DNA of 64,000 nt. It comes from Motiliproteus sp965230185. GTDB taxonomy: Bacteria > Pseudomonadota > Gammaproteobacteria > Pseudomonadales > Balneatricaceae. How positions within the stretch are numbered: the first letter of the stretch is position 1; the number at the start of each line of letters is the position of its first letter. The stretch lies in contig OZ245995.1 in assembly GCA_965230185.1 (NCBI GenBank), forward strand, positions 3,348,001 to 3,412,000. The letters run 5' to 3'. The notes beneath the pieces are model-generated. The model was given only the letters and a program-made list of their open reading frames with translations, ran no database searches and was not told where the DNA came from. Below are positions 1-8,701 of the stretch, in pieces. Made by a program: the position numbers and the translations under genes.

Positions 1-413
1 TGCTCGACGGCAACGTGTTCCCCTACGAGGCGGTACACGGCTTCAAGCTCTATGAAGTGCTGAATCACCACCTGGATGCCAAGGCCTACACCACCAGCTT
101 CTACTTCATCATGAACCAGCGCAAATACAAATCGCTGCCCGAGGATGTCCGCAAGGTGATCGACGAGATCTCCGGCGCACCGCTGGTCGCCAAATTCGGC
201 CCCTGGTGGAACAAATGGGATCAGGCCGGCATCAACGATATCAGACAGAAAGGCAGCGTGGTCACCACCCTCAGCGATACCGAACGTGATAACTGGCGCA
301 GGACCCTGCAGCCCACCATCGATCAGTATCTGAGTGAGCTGGAAAAGAAAGGGGTTAAGAATGCCCGCGAGATCTACAGCGCCGCACAGGCCTCCGTCGC
401 CAGGTATGAATAA
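1..413 (+). CDS. TRAP transporter solute-binding protein, DctP family (C-terminal part)
   Basis: The gene enters from the left edge, so only about 136 C-terminal residues are present; the first in-frame valine codon is internal and not a real start. Visible stretches such as the FYFIMNQRKYKSLPEDVRKVI segment fit the C-terminal lobe of DctP-type periplasmic binding proteins, and a late basic/acidic helix ends the protein. It is followed after about 90 bases by the small and large TRAP permeases, so by family knowledge it should deliver an organic acid or related solute to them. The substrate cannot be read from this fragment. Confidence 0.85.
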   Translation, partial: LDGNVFPYEAVHGFKLYEVLNHHLDAKAYTTSFYFIMNQRKYKSLPEDVRKVIDEISGAPLVAKFGPWWNKWDQAGINDIRQKGSVVTTLSDTERDNWRRTLQPTIDQYLSELEKKGVKNAREIYSAAQASVARYE

Positions 414-504
414 CCCCTGAAGCGACCTGATCGACCTGGCCGCTCCGGACGTCAGCCCCCACCGTCCGGAGCCTTTCCCACCGCAGAGCCGGAGACCTGT
501 CAGT

Positions 505-1035
505 ATGATTGCTCTGTTTAACCGAATTCTTTACGCGATCACCCAGTACACCGCCTGGCTCGGTATGCTGTTTCTGCTGGCTGCGACGCTGACCACCACC
601 GCCGATGTGGTGATGCGAAAAAGCGGCAGTGACGGCATTTTCGGCGCGGTCGACCTGATTCAGCTGATGGTCATGGCCGCCGCCTATCTGTCGATCCCCT
701 ACGCCTTTATGAGTCGCAGCCATGTGGCGGTCTCAATACTGGCGGATCTGGCCTCACGCCGAACCTCGGCTTTCTTTCAGTTTTTCACCGCCCTGCTCGG
801 TACCGGATTTATGAGCGCCATCGCCTGGTTCGGTTACGATCAGGCCGCACTTCAGATGGAGTACGGAGACGTTTCCATGACTTTTGGACTGCCGATGATC
901 TGGTACTGGCTGCCGTTGCTCTACGGTTCTGCGTTATCAGCGGTGGTCACCGTTCATATCGGCGTCGAGTCCTGCTATACCCTGGTCACCGGTCGCAGCG
1001 GCATCGCCTTCAGCCAGCTGCAGGAGGAACACTGA
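505..1035 (+). CDS. TRAP transporter small permease (DctQ-like)
   Basis: A 176-residue protein with four hydrophobic segments, the usual size and topology of the small TRAP subunit. The N-terminal part contains the TADVVMRK stretch, common in DctQ proteins just after the first membrane helix. A GGAG ribosome site at 491-494 supports the ATG at 505. It ends one base before the large permease, and the two are expected to be co-translated and to form the membrane complex that uses an ion gradient to import the solute captured by the upstream binding protein. Confidence 0.88.
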   Translation: MIALFNRILYAITQYTAWLGMLFLLAATLTTTADVVMRKSGSDGIFGAVDLIQLMVMAAAYLSIPYAFMSRSHVAVSILADLASRRTSAFFQFFTALLGTGFMSAIAWFGYDQAALQMEYGDVSMTFGLPMIWYWLPLLYGSALSAVVTVHIGVESCYTLVTGRSGIAFSQLQEEH

Positions 1036-1036
1036 C

Positions 1037-2341
1037 ATGTCCTCTCAACTGATCGGTCTGCTGGCGTTTGGGGTTCTGTTCGGGCTGATTGCGATCCGGG
1101 TTCCCATCGCCATCGCCATGGGTATGGTGGGTGCTGTCGGCGGTCTGATTCTTAACGGCCCCGCAAGCGTCGGTTTTATCATGGGCTCGGTCCCTTTCGA
1201 GTCGGTCTTCCCCTACTCACTGTCAGTGGTGCCACTGTTTATTATGATGGGCGTGTTCGCCGCCCGGGCCGGCCTGTCTCACGCCCTTTACGAAGCGGTG
1301 AATGTCTTTATCGGCCATCGTAAAGGCGGTCTGGCGATGGCTACCGTCGGCGCCTGCGCCGCCTTCGGCGCCATCTGTGGCTCCAGTCTCGCCACCGCCG
1401 CCACCATGTGCCGGGTGGCGATGCCGGAGATGCGCCGCAAAAACTACGATGACGGTCTGGCCAGCGCCACCATCGCCGCCGGCGGCACTCTGGGGGTGCT
1501 AATTCCCCCCAGCGTCATTATGGTGATCTACGCCATCCTCACCGAACAGTCCATCGGCAAGATGTTCGCCGCCGCCCTGATACCGGGCATCGTCGCCACC
1601 GCCCTGTACATGCTGGCGATCCGGGTTCGTACGGCCCGTAACCCATTACTGGGCCCGGCCGATAAGCGCACCAGCTGGCGCGGCCGACTGGTGGCGATGA
1701 AAAACGTCTGGCCGGTGGCCCTGCTGTTCGGGGTGGTCATCGGTGGTATCTACGCCGGCTGGTTTTCGCCCACTGAGGCCGCGGCCATCGGTGCTGCCGG
1801 AGCTTTTCTGCTGGCGCTGCTGAAGCGTAAGCTGACCGGCAAGGTGTTTCTCTCCTCGCTGAGTGAAACCGCCTCCACCACCGGCATGATCTTCCTGATT
1901 CTGATCGGCACCGCCGTGTTCAACTATTTCGTCGAAACCACCGGCCTGCCGCAGAGTCTGGTCGCGCTGGTGGGCGAACTGGGCTGGAATCCCTACCTGA
2001 TTCTGGTGCTGCTGATCATCTTCTACATCATCCTCGGCTGCTTTATGGACGCCCTGTCGATGATTCTGCTGACTCTGCCTTTCGTCTACCCGCTGATCAG
2101 CTCCATGGGCTTCGATCCGATCTGGTTCGGCGTGATTATGGTCTCGGTGGTCGAAGTAGGGCTGATTACTCCGCCGGTGGGTATGAACCTGTTTGTGATT
2201 CTGGCCAGCACCCCCGGCCTGCAGCTGCAGACCATCAGCCGAGGCATCATCGCTTTCCTGATTGCCGATGTGCTGCGACTGGTGCTGCTGATCTCCATTC
2301 CGGCGCTGTCCCTGTGGCTGCCCTCAGTCATGATGGATTAG
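1037..2341 (+). CDS. TRAP transporter large permease (DctM-like)
   Basis: A 434-residue, highly hydrophobic protein with about 11-12 membrane segments. It carries family-typical stretches: GAICGSSLATAATM near residue 120, TLGVLIPPSVIMVIY near 155, the FSPTEAAAIGA loop near 245 and VEVGLITPPVGMNLFVI near 375. It is the ion-coupled transport subunit and follows the small permease with a one-base gap. The gene order binding protein, small permease, large permease is the standard TRAP operon. Confidence 0.93.
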   Translation: MSSQLIGLLAFGVLFGLIAIRVPIAIAMGMVGAVGGLILNGPASVGFIMGSVPFESVFPYSLSVVPLFIMMGVFAARAGLSHALYEAVNVFIGHRKGGLAMATVGACAAFGAICGSSLATAATMCRVAMPEMRRKNYDDGLASATIAAGGTLGVLIPPSVIMVIYAILTEQSIGKMFAAALIPGIVATALYMLAIRVRTARNPLLGPADKRTSWRGRLVAMKNVWPVALLFGVVIGGIYAGWFSPTEAAAIGAAGAFLLALLKRKLTGKVFLSSLSETASTTGMIFLILIGTAVFNYFVETTGLPQSLVALVGELGWNPYLILVLLIIFYIILGCFMDALSMILLTLPFVYPLISSMGFDPIWFGVIMVSVVEVGLITPPVGMNLFVILASTPGLQLQTISRGIIAFLIADVLRLVLLISIPALSLWLPSVMMD

Positions 2342-2351
2342 GAGCTTTTTT

Positions 2352-2753
2352 ATGGATCTGATTGAGTGGAAAGAGGAGTACAGCGTCGGCGTGCCGGAGC
2401 TGGACCAACAGCACCGGCAGCTGGTCAGCCTGATCAACCAGCTGACCCGGGCCGAGGCCTCCGGCGGCATGATCAGCTATGTCTTTGACGAGCTGGATCA
2501 CTACGTCAAAGAGCATTTTCGTGCCGAGGAGAAGCTGCTGCGTAAAGCAGGTTATGCGGATTACGAAGAGCACCGACAGCAGCACCGGGTTTTCGAGGAG
2601 TGGCTGCGGGCCGTCCGCCAGTCGTTCAGTATCGGCGGCACCTCCACCCATCTGCTGGCCGACAGCATCAACAGCTATCTGCGCAACTGGCTGGTTAACC
2701 ATATTCTTAAATCCGATATGGCTTATAAACCGGTGATCGGTCAGCAGCACTGA
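2352..2753 (+). CDS. Bacteriohemerythrin
   Basis: A 133-residue single-domain hemerythrin. All seven expected di-iron ligands can be placed: His21, His55, Glu59, His74, His78, His117 and Asp122, with the spacing found in methanotroph bacteriohemerythrin. The family binds O2 reversibly at a non-heme di-iron site, for oxygen storage, delivery or sensing. It begins 10 bases after the TRAP permease with an AGGAG-like site, so it may be read through from that operon. Why an oxygen carrier sits there is not clear from sequence. Confidence 0.92.
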   Translation: MDLIEWKEEYSVGVPELDQQHRQLVSLINQLTRAEASGGMISYVFDELDHYVKEHFRAEEKLLRKAGYADYEEHRQQHRVFEEWLRAVRQSFSIGGTSTHLLADSINSYLRNWLVNHILKSDMAYKPVIGQQH

Positions 2754-2762
2754 TAACAAAGC

Positions 2763-3308
2763 ATGAGCACAACTATGAGCAACACCAGACCATCTCAGGG
2801 GAGCCCGGGACAGAAGGGCGATAACAGCGATTTCAGCCTGAGCTCTTTTTTCCCCTATCAGGTGCGGGTTTTTTACCTCGCGGTCAGCCAGTCAGTCAGC
2901 GACATCTACTCCTCGCTGTACGGTCTGTCGGTGGCAGAGTGGCGGACCATGGCGGTGCTCGGCAACCATCAGCCGCTGACGGCCAGCGATGTGGTGCAGC
3001 GCTCCAGTATCGACAAGGTCAGCGTCAGCCGTGCCATTCAGGCGCTGCTGAAGCGGGGGTTCCTCGAGCGGCAGACCGATCCTGACGATCGCCGCCGGGT
3101 CAACCTTCAGCTGACCATTGAAGGTCAGGCGGCCTTTGACGATCTGGTGCCTAGAGTGCAGGCGCTGGAACAGCAGCTGCTGGGCAGCCTCAGCGAAGAG
3201 GAGCAACAGACACTGCTGGCGCTGATGCAGAAAGTCCGCAACCGGGCGGAGCAGATCAACCTTGATTCGGCGGACGCCAGCTCCGACAACGCAGTGAATG
3301 AAAACTGA
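2763..3308 (+). CDS. MarR family transcriptional regulator
   Basis: A 181-residue protein with a winged helix-turn-helix of MarR type: residues around 55-110 include LSVAEWRTMAVLG, then SSIDKVSVSRAIQALLKRGFLERQTDPDDRR, the recognition helix and beta-wing. MarR proteins bind DNA as dimers and usually respond to aromatic or phenolic ligands. It lies just upstream of maleylacetoacetate isomerase (12-base gap), which would fit control of an aromatic degradation branch, but this is inference. The first ATG at 2763 has no strong ribosome site, and a second ATG at 2775 is an alternative start. Confidence 0.9.
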   Translation: MSTTMSNTRPSQGSPGQKGDNSDFSLSSFFPYQVRVFYLAVSQSVSDIYSSLYGLSVAEWRTMAVLGNHQPLTASDVVQRSSIDKVSVSRAIQALLKRGFLERQTDPDDRRRVNLQLTIEGQAAFDDLVPRVQALEQQLLGSLSEEEQQTLLALMQKVRNRAEQINLDSADASSDNAVNEN

Positions 3309-3320
3309 AGGATTCGGATT

Positions 3321-3968
3321 ATGAAACTCTACAGCTACTGGCGATCATCAGCCGCGTACCGCGTCCGTATCGCCCTCAACCTCAAAGGCCTGGAATACGA
3401 CAGCCAGTACGTCAATATGCTCAGGGATGGCGGCGAACAGCTGAAAACCGCTTACCGGGAGATCAATCCACAGCAGCTGGTTCCCGCGCTGGAATGTGAG
3501 GACGGCACTCTCACCCAGTCAATGGCGATCATCGAGTACCTGGACGAACAGTACCCGGCCTCCCCGGCGCTGCTGCCCGCCGATAATGCCGGGCGCGCAC
3601 GGGTTCGGGCGCTGGCTCAGGCAATCGCCTGCGAGGTCCATCCCCTCAACAACCTGCGGGTACTGAAGTACCTGGTCAATGAGCTGGGAATCAGCGAAGA
3701 ACAGAAAATGAGCTGGTACCACCACTGGCTCCGGGAGGGCTTCAGCGCTCTAGAACAGATGCTGGCCGACAGTGAGGAGACCGGCCGCTTCTGCCACGGC
3801 GACACCCCGGGTCTGGCCGATATCTGCCTGATTCCGCAGCTCTATAACGCTCGCCGCTTCAAAGTAGAGCTGGAGCCTTTTCCGACCATCCGCCGCATTG
3901 AGCAGGCCTGCCAGCAACTGCAGCCGTTCCTGAACGCAGCTCCGGAAGCTCAGGGCGATGCGACCTGA
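3321..3968 (+). CDS. maiA: Maleylacetoacetate isomerase (zeta-class GST)
   Basis: A 215-residue protein with a thioredoxin-like N-terminal half and an all-helical C-terminal half. The N-terminal YWRSSAAYRVRIALNLKGL matches the zeta-GST signature, in which the conserved Ser pair activates glutathione; NPQQLVPALE and the LTQSMAIIEYLDE stretch form the glutathione site. Known role: cis-trans isomerisation of maleylacetoacetate or maleylpyruvate in tyrosine/homogentisate or gentisate breakdown. The partner dioxygenase and fumarylacetoacetase are not in the window. GAAGGA upstream supports the ATG. Confidence 0.9.
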   Translation: MKLYSYWRSSAAYRVRIALNLKGLEYDSQYVNMLRDGGEQLKTAYREINPQQLVPALECEDGTLTQSMAIIEYLDEQYPASPALLPADNAGRARVRALAQAIACEVHPLNNLRVLKYLVNELGISEEQKMSWYHHWLREGFSALEQMLADSEETGRFCHGDTPGLADICLIPQLYNARRFKVELEPFPTIRRIEQACQQLQPFLNAAPEAQGDAT

Positions 3969-3998
3969 AGCCGCAGAGACTAATCAGGAGCCGCGCTG

Positions 3999-5207
3999 AT
4001 GACCCATCGTCCCCTGAACCGGTTCAGCTTTGCCGTAGTCGGTATACTTGCCGGCCTGGGCGCGCTGTCGCTGGATATGTACCTGCCGGCTTTTACCGCC
4101 ATTGCCGACAGCCTGGTGACGGACCAGTCCGAGGTTCAGCTGACGCTGAGTATCTTTCTGATAGGCTTCGCCGGCGGCCAGGCAATACACGGACCGCTGT
4201 CGGATCGCTTCGGCCGCAAGCCGGTGATTCTCGCCGGTCTGATCTGCTACGCGCTGGCCAGCAGCGCCTGCGCCCTCAGCAACAGCATCGAGCAGTTACA
4301 GATGGCGCGACTGTTTCAGGGCCTGGCCGGTGCTTCCGGCTCGGTGCTGGCTCGGGCGGTGATTCGCGATCTTTACAACGGTGACGAACTGGCCAGGGCC
4401 ATGTCCTGGCTGATGCTGATCCTGACCGCCGGCCCGATGCTGGCACCGGCGGTAGGCAGCCTGGTTCTGCAATGGCAGGGCTGGCAGGCGATCTTCTGGA
4501 CCCTGACCGGCTTTGCCCTGCTGTGGACGCTGCTGGTGAGCTTCTGCGTACCGGAAAGCAAACCGGCCGATCAGCAGCTGTCGCTACGACCAGCAGCCAT
4601 CGCCGCCGCCTTTCGCTCGGTGCTGAGCCACCCCCGGGCTATGGGATTTGCACTCTGCGGCGGCTTCGCTTTCGGTGGTATGTTTGCGTACATCGCCGGC
4701 ACCCCGTTCATCTATATGCAGCTCTACGATGTCAGCCCACAGCAGTATTCCGGGCTCTTTGCCCTCAATATTCTGGCGATGGCCAGCGGCTCGATAATCA
4801 ACGGCCGGCTGGTACCGAAGCTGGGCCGCGACAGAGCCTGTCTGCTGCTGATCTCACTGCTCACTACGGCCGCCACCCTGCTGGCGATTGCCGGCCTGAC
4901 CGGCTGGGGCGGTCTCTGGGGGCTGGTCATTCCGCTGGCCTTTTATGTCGGCACCCTGGGAGCGCTGGCCGCCAACTGCATCTCCGGCACCCTCCACTAC
5001 TTTCCACATTTGTCAGGGACCGCCTCTTCGATATTCGGTGTGCTGCAGTTCGGTCTCGGCAGTATCAGCGGCGGCCTGCTGGCGCTGCTCAACGACGGCA
5101 GCGCGCTACCCATGACACTACTGATTTTCTGCTTTGCAGCGGCCTCGCTGCTCAGCTTTACCCTGCTGGCGATGAAACCGGCAACTGCCTGCCCGAATCA
5201 AAGGTAA
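3999..5207 (+). CDS. Bcr/CflA family drug resistance MFS transporter
   Basis: A 402-residue protein with 12 predicted membrane segments. The sequence DMYLPAF in helix 1, GPLSDRFGRKPVILAG between helices 2 and 3 (MFS motif A) and RAVIRDLY near residue 120 are characteristic of the Bcr/CflA drug:H+ antiporter-1 group. It probably exports small toxic compounds across the inner membrane. CAGGAG upstream of the ATG supports the start. It follows maiA on the same strand with a 30-base gap; its link to aromatic metabolism is only positional. Confidence 0.9.
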   Translation: MTHRPLNRFSFAVVGILAGLGALSLDMYLPAFTAIADSLVTDQSEVQLTLSIFLIGFAGGQAIHGPLSDRFGRKPVILAGLICYALASSACALSNSIEQLQMARLFQGLAGASGSVLARAVIRDLYNGDELARAMSWLMLILTAGPMLAPAVGSLVLQWQGWQAIFWTLTGFALLWTLLVSFCVPESKPADQQLSLRPAAIAAAFRSVLSHPRAMGFALCGGFAFGGMFAYIAGTPFIYMQLYDVSPQQYSGLFALNILAMASGSIINGRLVPKLGRDRACLLLISLLTTAATLLAIAGLTGWGGLWGLVIPLAFYVGTLGALAANCISGTLHYFPHLSGTASSIFGVLQFGLGSISGGLLALLNDGSALPMTLLIFCFAAASLLSFTLLAMKPATACPNQR

Positions 5208-5268
5208 CAGGCATGACAACAGTAATCCGCAACCACTAAAACGATAAAATTGTCCTGAAGGTACTACT

Positions 5269-5805
5269 ATGATCAAGCTGGAACAGATTCACCACGTTGC
5301 CTACCGCTGCAACGATGCTAAAGAAACCGTCGAGTTCTATCAGGAAATGCTGAACATGGATTTTCTGGTGGCTATCGCCGAAGACAAAGTGCCTTCCACC
5401 AAGGAACCGGACCCCTATATGCACCTGTTCCTGGATGCCGGCAACGGCAATATTCTGGCCTTCTTTGAGCTGCCCAATTCGCCGAAGATGGGGCGCGACC
5501 CCAACACCCCCGCCTGGTGTCAGCACATCGCGTTCCGGGTCGAAAGCGAAGACGCACTACTGGCCGCCAAAGAGGAGCTGGAAGGCAAGGGTCTGGAGGT
5601 GGTCGGTCCCACCAACCACGGCATCATCAGATCCATTTACTTCTTCGACCCCAATGGTCATCGGCTGGAACTGACCTGTCTGACCGGCACCGATGAGCAG
5701 ATGGCGCAGCTGAAGGAAGTGGCCCCGGCCATGCTGGAGGAGTGGTCCAGGACTAAGAAAGCCCCCAAACATGCGGCCTGGCTGCACGAGGAGGAGTTCT
5801 CCTGA
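5269..5805 (+). CDS. VOC (glyoxalase/bleomycin resistance) family protein
   Basis: A 178-residue VOC-fold protein. Candidate metal ligands are visible at His8/His9 (IHHVAYR), the His in WCQHIAFRV and the Glu in GHRLELT, the positions used in glyoxalase I and extradiol dioxygenases. A lysine-rich C-terminal tail follows the domain. The particular substrate cannot be named; family members act as lyases, isomerases or ring-cleavage enzymes. A clear AAGG ribosome site precedes the ATG. It stands on the same strand as the MFS exporter, 61 bases downstream. Confidence 0.82.
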   Translation: MIKLEQIHHVAYRCNDAKETVEFYQEMLNMDFLVAIAEDKVPSTKEPDPYMHLFLDAGNGNILAFFELPNSPKMGRDPNTPAWCQHIAFRVESEDALLAAKEELEGKGLEVVGPTNHGIIRSIYFFDPNGHRLELTCLTGTDEQMAQLKEVAPAMLEEWSRTKKAPKHAAWLHEEEFS

Positions 5806-5885
5806 GTTCTGGCAGGATGCCGCTGAACTTCTGACCGGACACCCTGTTCTCCCCCTCTCTGACAGGTTCGTTCGGTACCCGTTGT

Positions 5886-5907
5886 CGGGCCGGCAACTGC
5901 CGGCCCG
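5886..5907. terminator. Strong hairpin after the VOC gene
   Basis: A perfect 9-bp stem (CGGGCCGGC paired with GCCGGCCCG) with loop AACT. It lacks a T tract, so it may be a weak or factor-assisted terminator or a transcript-stabilising end. The remaining 5806-6027 spacer shows nothing else recognisable. Confidence 0.45.
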
Positions 5908-6027
5908 CAACCTCCCCGTCGAATTGTAGCTGCGCTGGCCTCGCCGACAGCGGCTGATTGGTATACCCTCTGTAAATCAGCACATTCTGATAAACCCTCT
6001 GTCCATCTGCCCTGTGGAGATCTGCCT

Positions 6028-6831
6028 ATGGCTCTGCCTCAACTCCGGGATGCCATCCTGACTCTCGAAGATCGTATCGCCACCCTGACACTTAACCGCG
6101 ACGATGTCCGCAACGCTCTCACCGGCACCCTACTGATCGACGATATCATCGACACCGTAGAGTGGGCCAACACTGATTCCTCGGTCTCTGTACTGGTGCT
6201 GACCGGTGCCGGCTCTGCATTTTCTGCCGGCGGCAACATTAAGGAGATGCGCGACCGTGGCGGCGACTTCGCCGGCGATGTCGCCGAAGTTGAGAACCGC
6301 TATCGCCGAGGTATTCAGCGTATTCCGCTGGCGCTGCATAAGGCGGAAATTCCGGTTATTGCCGCCGTCAACGGTCCGGCCATCGGCGCCGGCTTCGATC
6401 TGGCCAATATGGCGGATATTCGAATCGCCTCCGAAAAAGCCCGCTTCGGCGAGACTTTTCTCAATCTGGGCATTATTCCCGGGGATGGTGGCGCCTGGTT
6501 TCTACAGCGACTGATCGGCTATCAGCGCGCCTTTGAACTGACACTCAGCGGCCGGCTGGTGGATGCCGCCGAAGCCAGGGAGCTGGGCATCGTGCTGGAG
6601 GTGGTGGAAGCGGAACAGCTGCTGCCAGCCGCCATGAAGCTGGCGCAGCGGATGGCACAGCAGCCGCCTGACGCCCTGCGTCTGACCAAACGGCTGATGA
6701 AGATGGCACAGCGCATGGAGCTGCCGGACTTTCTGGATCTCTGCGCCTGCTTCCAGGGTATGTGTCACAACAACCCCGAGCATCTGGAAGCGGTGATGAA
6801 GTTTCTGGAGAGTCAGAAAGCGCGAAGCTGA
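6028..6831 (+). CDS. Crotonase / enoyl-CoA hydratase family protein
   Basis: A 267-residue crotonase-fold protein. The first oxyanion-hole segment GSAFSAGGNIKEM is near residues 70-80 and the second, NGPAIGAGFDLANMADIRIAS, near 115-135; ARFGETFLNLGIIPGDGGAWFL carries the acidic catalytic residue region. The ETFL...PGDGG form belongs to a subgroup often annotated only as enoyl-CoA hydratase/isomerase, so the exact acyl-CoA reaction is uncertain. GGAG in the leader (GTGGAGATCTGCCT) supports this ATG. It ends just before a bidirectional terminator shared with gltX. Confidence 0.87.
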   Translation: MALPQLRDAILTLEDRIATLTLNRDDVRNALTGTLLIDDIIDTVEWANTDSSVSVLVLTGAGSAFSAGGNIKEMRDRGGDFAGDVAEVENRYRRGIQRIPLALHKAEIPVIAAVNGPAIGAGFDLANMADIRIASEKARFGETFLNLGIIPGDGGAWFLQRLIGYQRAFELTLSGRLVDAAEARELGIVLEVVEAEQLLPAAMKLAQRMAQQPPDALRLTKRLMKMAQRMELPDFLDLCACFQGMCHNNPEHLEAVMKFLESQKARS

Positions 6832-6859
6832 GTACGGCTTCTGTTCCGAAGGCAAAAAA

Positions 6860-6884
6860 ATACCCGCTCCGGGCGGGTATTTTT
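6860..6884. terminator. Bidirectional rho-independent terminator
   Basis: An 8-bp stem (ATACCCGC / GCGGGTAT) with loop TCCGG, flanked by an A run on the left and a T run on the right. It lies between two convergent genes (crotonase + and gltX -) and can serve both. Confidence 0.85.
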
Positions 6885-6901
6885 CTATAGCCTTACAGGG
6901 A

Positions 6902-8401
6902 TCACTGTGCTTCAGCGGCCTGCTGCAGCGCTCTGAATTCCTTCTCCCAGCGCTTGCCTTCCTTCTTGGAGGCGGCGCCCAGCAGATTCAGGGCATGACG
7001 GACCCTGGCCCGGCTCAGGTCCGGTCCCAGCAGCGCCATGGATTCGATCACCGAGACCGAGGAAGCGGTACCGGAGATCGCTACAAACAGCGGGAACAGG
7101 AAGTCACGGATCTTGAATTCCATCGCCTTGCTGAGACCATTGAGACCGGCAAAGATGCGATCCTTCTCCCAATGCCGCTCGGCCTCCAGCTGCCACAGGG
7201 CGAACTGGAGAATACGGCGAATCTGATCCTTCTCCAGCGATTTGTGCTGGAAATTCCCTTCGCTCAGCTCCGGCATGCCGGACATAAAGAACCCTGCCAG
7301 CGGTACTACGTCACTGAATTTCTCGACCCTGGGCTGAATCAGCGGAATGATCGGCATCAGGTAATCCGCGTTCAACGCCCATTTTCTGAACTGTTCCGCA
7401 AAGGCGGCGGGGTCCAGTTCCTCACGAATCCACAGACCGTTCAGCCAGCTCAGTTTCTCCTGATCGAAGATCGGTCCACCCAGCGACACCCGATGAATAT
7501 CGAAGTTGTCGAACATCTGCTGGCGGGTGAATTTCTCGCTCTCATCCGGCATTGACCAGCCCATACGACCCAGGTAATTGAGCAGCGCTTCCGGCAGATA
7601 ACCCATGCGCTGGTAGTAAATGATACCGGTGGGGTTCTTACGCTTGGACAGCTTGGACTTATCGGGATTGCGCAAGAGCGGCATATGGCAGAGCTTCGGC
7701 ATCTCCCAGCCGAAGTACTGATACAGCAGACGATGCTTGGGAGCTGAAGGGATCCACTCTTCGCCACGGATCACATGGGTGATCTTCATCAGATGATCAT
7801 CCACCACGTTGGCCAGATGGTAGGTAGGCATTCCATCGGATTTCAGCAGGATCTGACAGTCCACCTGGCCCCAGTCCAGCTCGATGGGTCCGCGCAGCAT
7901 ATCGTCGATAACGCAGGTCCCCTCCTCGGGTACCTTCATCCGCACCACGTGAGGCGCTCCCTCCGCCATCCGCCGTTCGACCTCTTCCGCCGGCAGCTCC
8001 AGATCACTCTGCTTCAGCGCCGTATGTTTGCCAGCGGCGCGACGGGCCTCTCGCAGTTCGTTCAGCTCCTCGGCCGTGCGGTAGCAGAGAAAGGCGTTGC
8101 CCTCTTCTACCAGCTTCATGGCGTAGTCTTTATAAGCATCCTTACGTTCGCTCTGACGGTAGGGACCGTGAGGGCCTCCGACATCGGGGCCTTCATCCCA
8201 TTCAAGCCCCAGCCAGCGCATTGAGTCGAGGATTGCCTGCTCCGATTCCGGCGTACTCCGGGTCTGATCGGTATCTTCAATCCGCAGAATAAACTCACCG
8301 CCATGCTGACGGGCAAACGCCAGGTTAAACAGGGCGATATATGCGGTACCTACGTGGGGATCACCGGTGGGTGAAGGCGCAATGCGCGTGCGAACTGTCA
8401 T
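6902..8401 (-). CDS. gltX: Glutamyl-tRNA synthetase
   Basis: A 499-residue class I aminoacyl-tRNA synthetase. The HIGH-type motif PSPTGDPHVG is at residues 10-19, the KMSKS-type motif SKLSKRK near residue 255, and a helical anticodon-binding domain fills the C-terminal third. It attaches glutamate to tRNA-Glu, or to tRNA-Gln too in organisms that use the amidotransferase route; the sequence alone does not decide. Single-gene unit with the terminator at 6860-6884 at its 3' end. Confidence 0.96.
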   Translation of the reverse strand: MTVRTRIAPSPTGDPHVGTAYIALFNLAFARQHGGEFILRIEDTDQTRSTPESEQAILDSMRWLGLEWDEGPDVGGPHGPYRQSERKDAYKDYAMKLVEEGNAFLCYRTAEELNELREARRAAGKHTALKQSDLELPAEEVERRMAEGAPHVVRMKVPEEGTCVIDDMLRGPIELDWGQVDCQILLKSDGMPTYHLANVVDDHLMKITHVIRGEEWIPSAPKHRLLYQYFGWEMPKLCHMPLLRNPDKSKLSKRKNPTGIIYYQRMGYLPEALLNYLGRMGWSMPDESEKFTRQQMFDNFDIHRVSLGGPIFDQEKLSWLNGLWIREELDPAAFAEQFRKWALNADYLMPIIPLIQPRVEKFSDVVPLAGFFMSGMPELSEGNFQHKSLEKDQIRRILQFALWQLEAERHWEKDRIFAGLNGLSKAMEFKIRDFLFPLFVAISGTASSVSVIESMALLGPDLSRARVRHALNLLGAASKKEGKRWEKEFRALQQAAEAQ

Positions 8402-8701
8402 CGTCTTGGTCTGTCCGTATGCTGGAAAACAAACCGCGCATTATAGCCGCTGAGCGATGCTCTCCACCAGATGGTGGCTGACAACTCCGGTGGATTAATA
8501 TCTTCTATTTTTCCATTTCTTTTATTCCTTTCCTTTTGCTGTCGAAAAATCACACCACCAGGGGATGCCTTCCCAGGTACAAGTATCAATAGCGACAAAT
8601 CTTTCCCGGTTGATATCCGTTACAATATAACATTACAATTATTACTCTGAAGACGCCGTACCGTTTTCCAGACAATCAGGTCTTATGCTATTGAGGTTTT
8701 T
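8402..8701. other. Intergenic region between gltX and znuA
   Basis: Three hundred bases without a credible gene. It contains the divergent promoters of gltX and znuA and a Zur-box-like site at 8614-8636. Nothing else is recognisable. Confidence 0.6.
8614..8636. promoter_or_regulatory. Putative Zur box upstream of znuA
   Basis: The core GTTACAATATAACATT closely follows the gammaproteobacterial Zur operator (GTTATAnTATAAC with flanking AAAT/ATTT). By eye about 17 of 22 defined positions match. It ends 65 bases before the znuA ATG, where a repressor would block transcription when zinc is sufficient. Confidence 0.7.

Noticed and set aside
4472..5239. Long frame of 255 codons on the + strand
   Set aside because: It lies in another frame of the Bcr/CflA exporter, and its composition is Arg/Pro-rich with no family match.
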